Positions 64,000 to 64,000 of a stretch of 64,000 nucleotides of DNA are shown piece after piece; position 1 is the stretch's first letter; each line of letters begins with the position of its first letter. The position numbers were made by a program, and so were the translations under genes. The DNA is from Mycetocola_B reblochoni (GTDB lineage: Bacteria; Actinomycetota; Actinomycetes; Actinomycetales; Microbacteriaceae), in the NCBI RefSeq assembly GCF_003667525.1, contig NZ_RCUW01000007.1:77435-141434 (forward strand), given 5' to 3'. The notes below the pieces were generated by a model. The model did not search any database. It was not told where the DNA came from and saw nothing but the letters and a program-made list of their open reading frames with translations.

Positions 64000-64000
64000 A

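Overview
The window is high-GC actinobacterial DNA. Three features suggest Micrococcales, most likely Microbacteriaceae: the order of the housekeeping genes on the right, the 5S rRNA sequence, and a DUF222/HNH-endonuclease tail of the type common in that family. Genus cannot be fixed from sequence alone.

Layout. (1) 1-16.75 kb, minus strand: one long iron-regulated operon for a catecholate/hydroxamate siderophore. In transcription order it encodes two FecCD-type permeases, an ATPase, a lipoprotein binding protein, isochorismatase, DHB dehydrogenase, isochorismate synthase, DHB-AMP ligase, an ornithine/lysine N-monooxygenase, a free-standing aryl carrier protein, an MbtH-like protein, a siderophore-interacting flavin reductase and a large NRPS (C-A-T-E-C-...) that leaves the window at base 1. 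An IdeR/DmdR iron box lies at the head of the operon and is shared with a divergent AraC regulator. (2) 17.8-19 kb: a DUF808 gene broken by one amber codon and the last 62 codons of an HNH endonuclease gene. (3) About 19-38.9 kb, plus strand: an integrative conjugative element (ICE) with PrimPol, DUF2637, ParB-like protein, peptidoglycan hydrolase, two VirB2-like proteins, VirB6/TrbL-like protein, SCO6880-like protein, VirB4 ATPase, coupling ATPase, SSB, DUF4913, a small HTH protein and a tyrosine integrase. It ends at a tRNA-Pro(GGG). No relaxase was recognised. (4) 38.98-39.2 kb: three copies of the tRNA 5' half spaced exactly 80 bp apart. (5) 39.4-46.9 kb: accessory genes (MerR/MFS pair, Nudix protein, truncated ORF) and a 3-kb ISL3-type unit bounded by 16-bp inverted repeats, carrying a GlxA regulator, an ABM monooxygenase and the transposase, followed by a lower-GC lipoprotein gene. 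(6) 47.0-64 kb, minus strand: conserved chromosomal block der-cmk-tyrA-rluB-scpB-scpA-parA-xerD-Nudix-pyrG-recN-nadK-tlyA-(51-aa ORF)-HAD-TPR-like protein, then the 5S end of an rRNA operon.

How the genes work together. Chorismate is converted to 2,3-dihydroxybenzoate by the three DHB enzymes, activated and loaded on the aryl carrier protein, and condensed by the NRPS with an amino acid that is epimerised. The N-monooxygenase supplies a hydroxamate precursor. The ABC transporter re-imports the ferric complex and the flavin reductase releases the iron. In the ICE, most genes preceded by a real intergenic gap carry the same 20-bp motif 45-65 bp before their start codon, and four unrelated ICE proteins share a C-terminal helix 17-21 residues from the end. 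I know of no description of either pattern. The tRNA arrangement suggests that the ICE, or elements before it, replaced the host tRNA-Pro by recombination at the anticodon stem-loop. No left attachment site is visible in the window, so the siderophore operon may lie on the same island.
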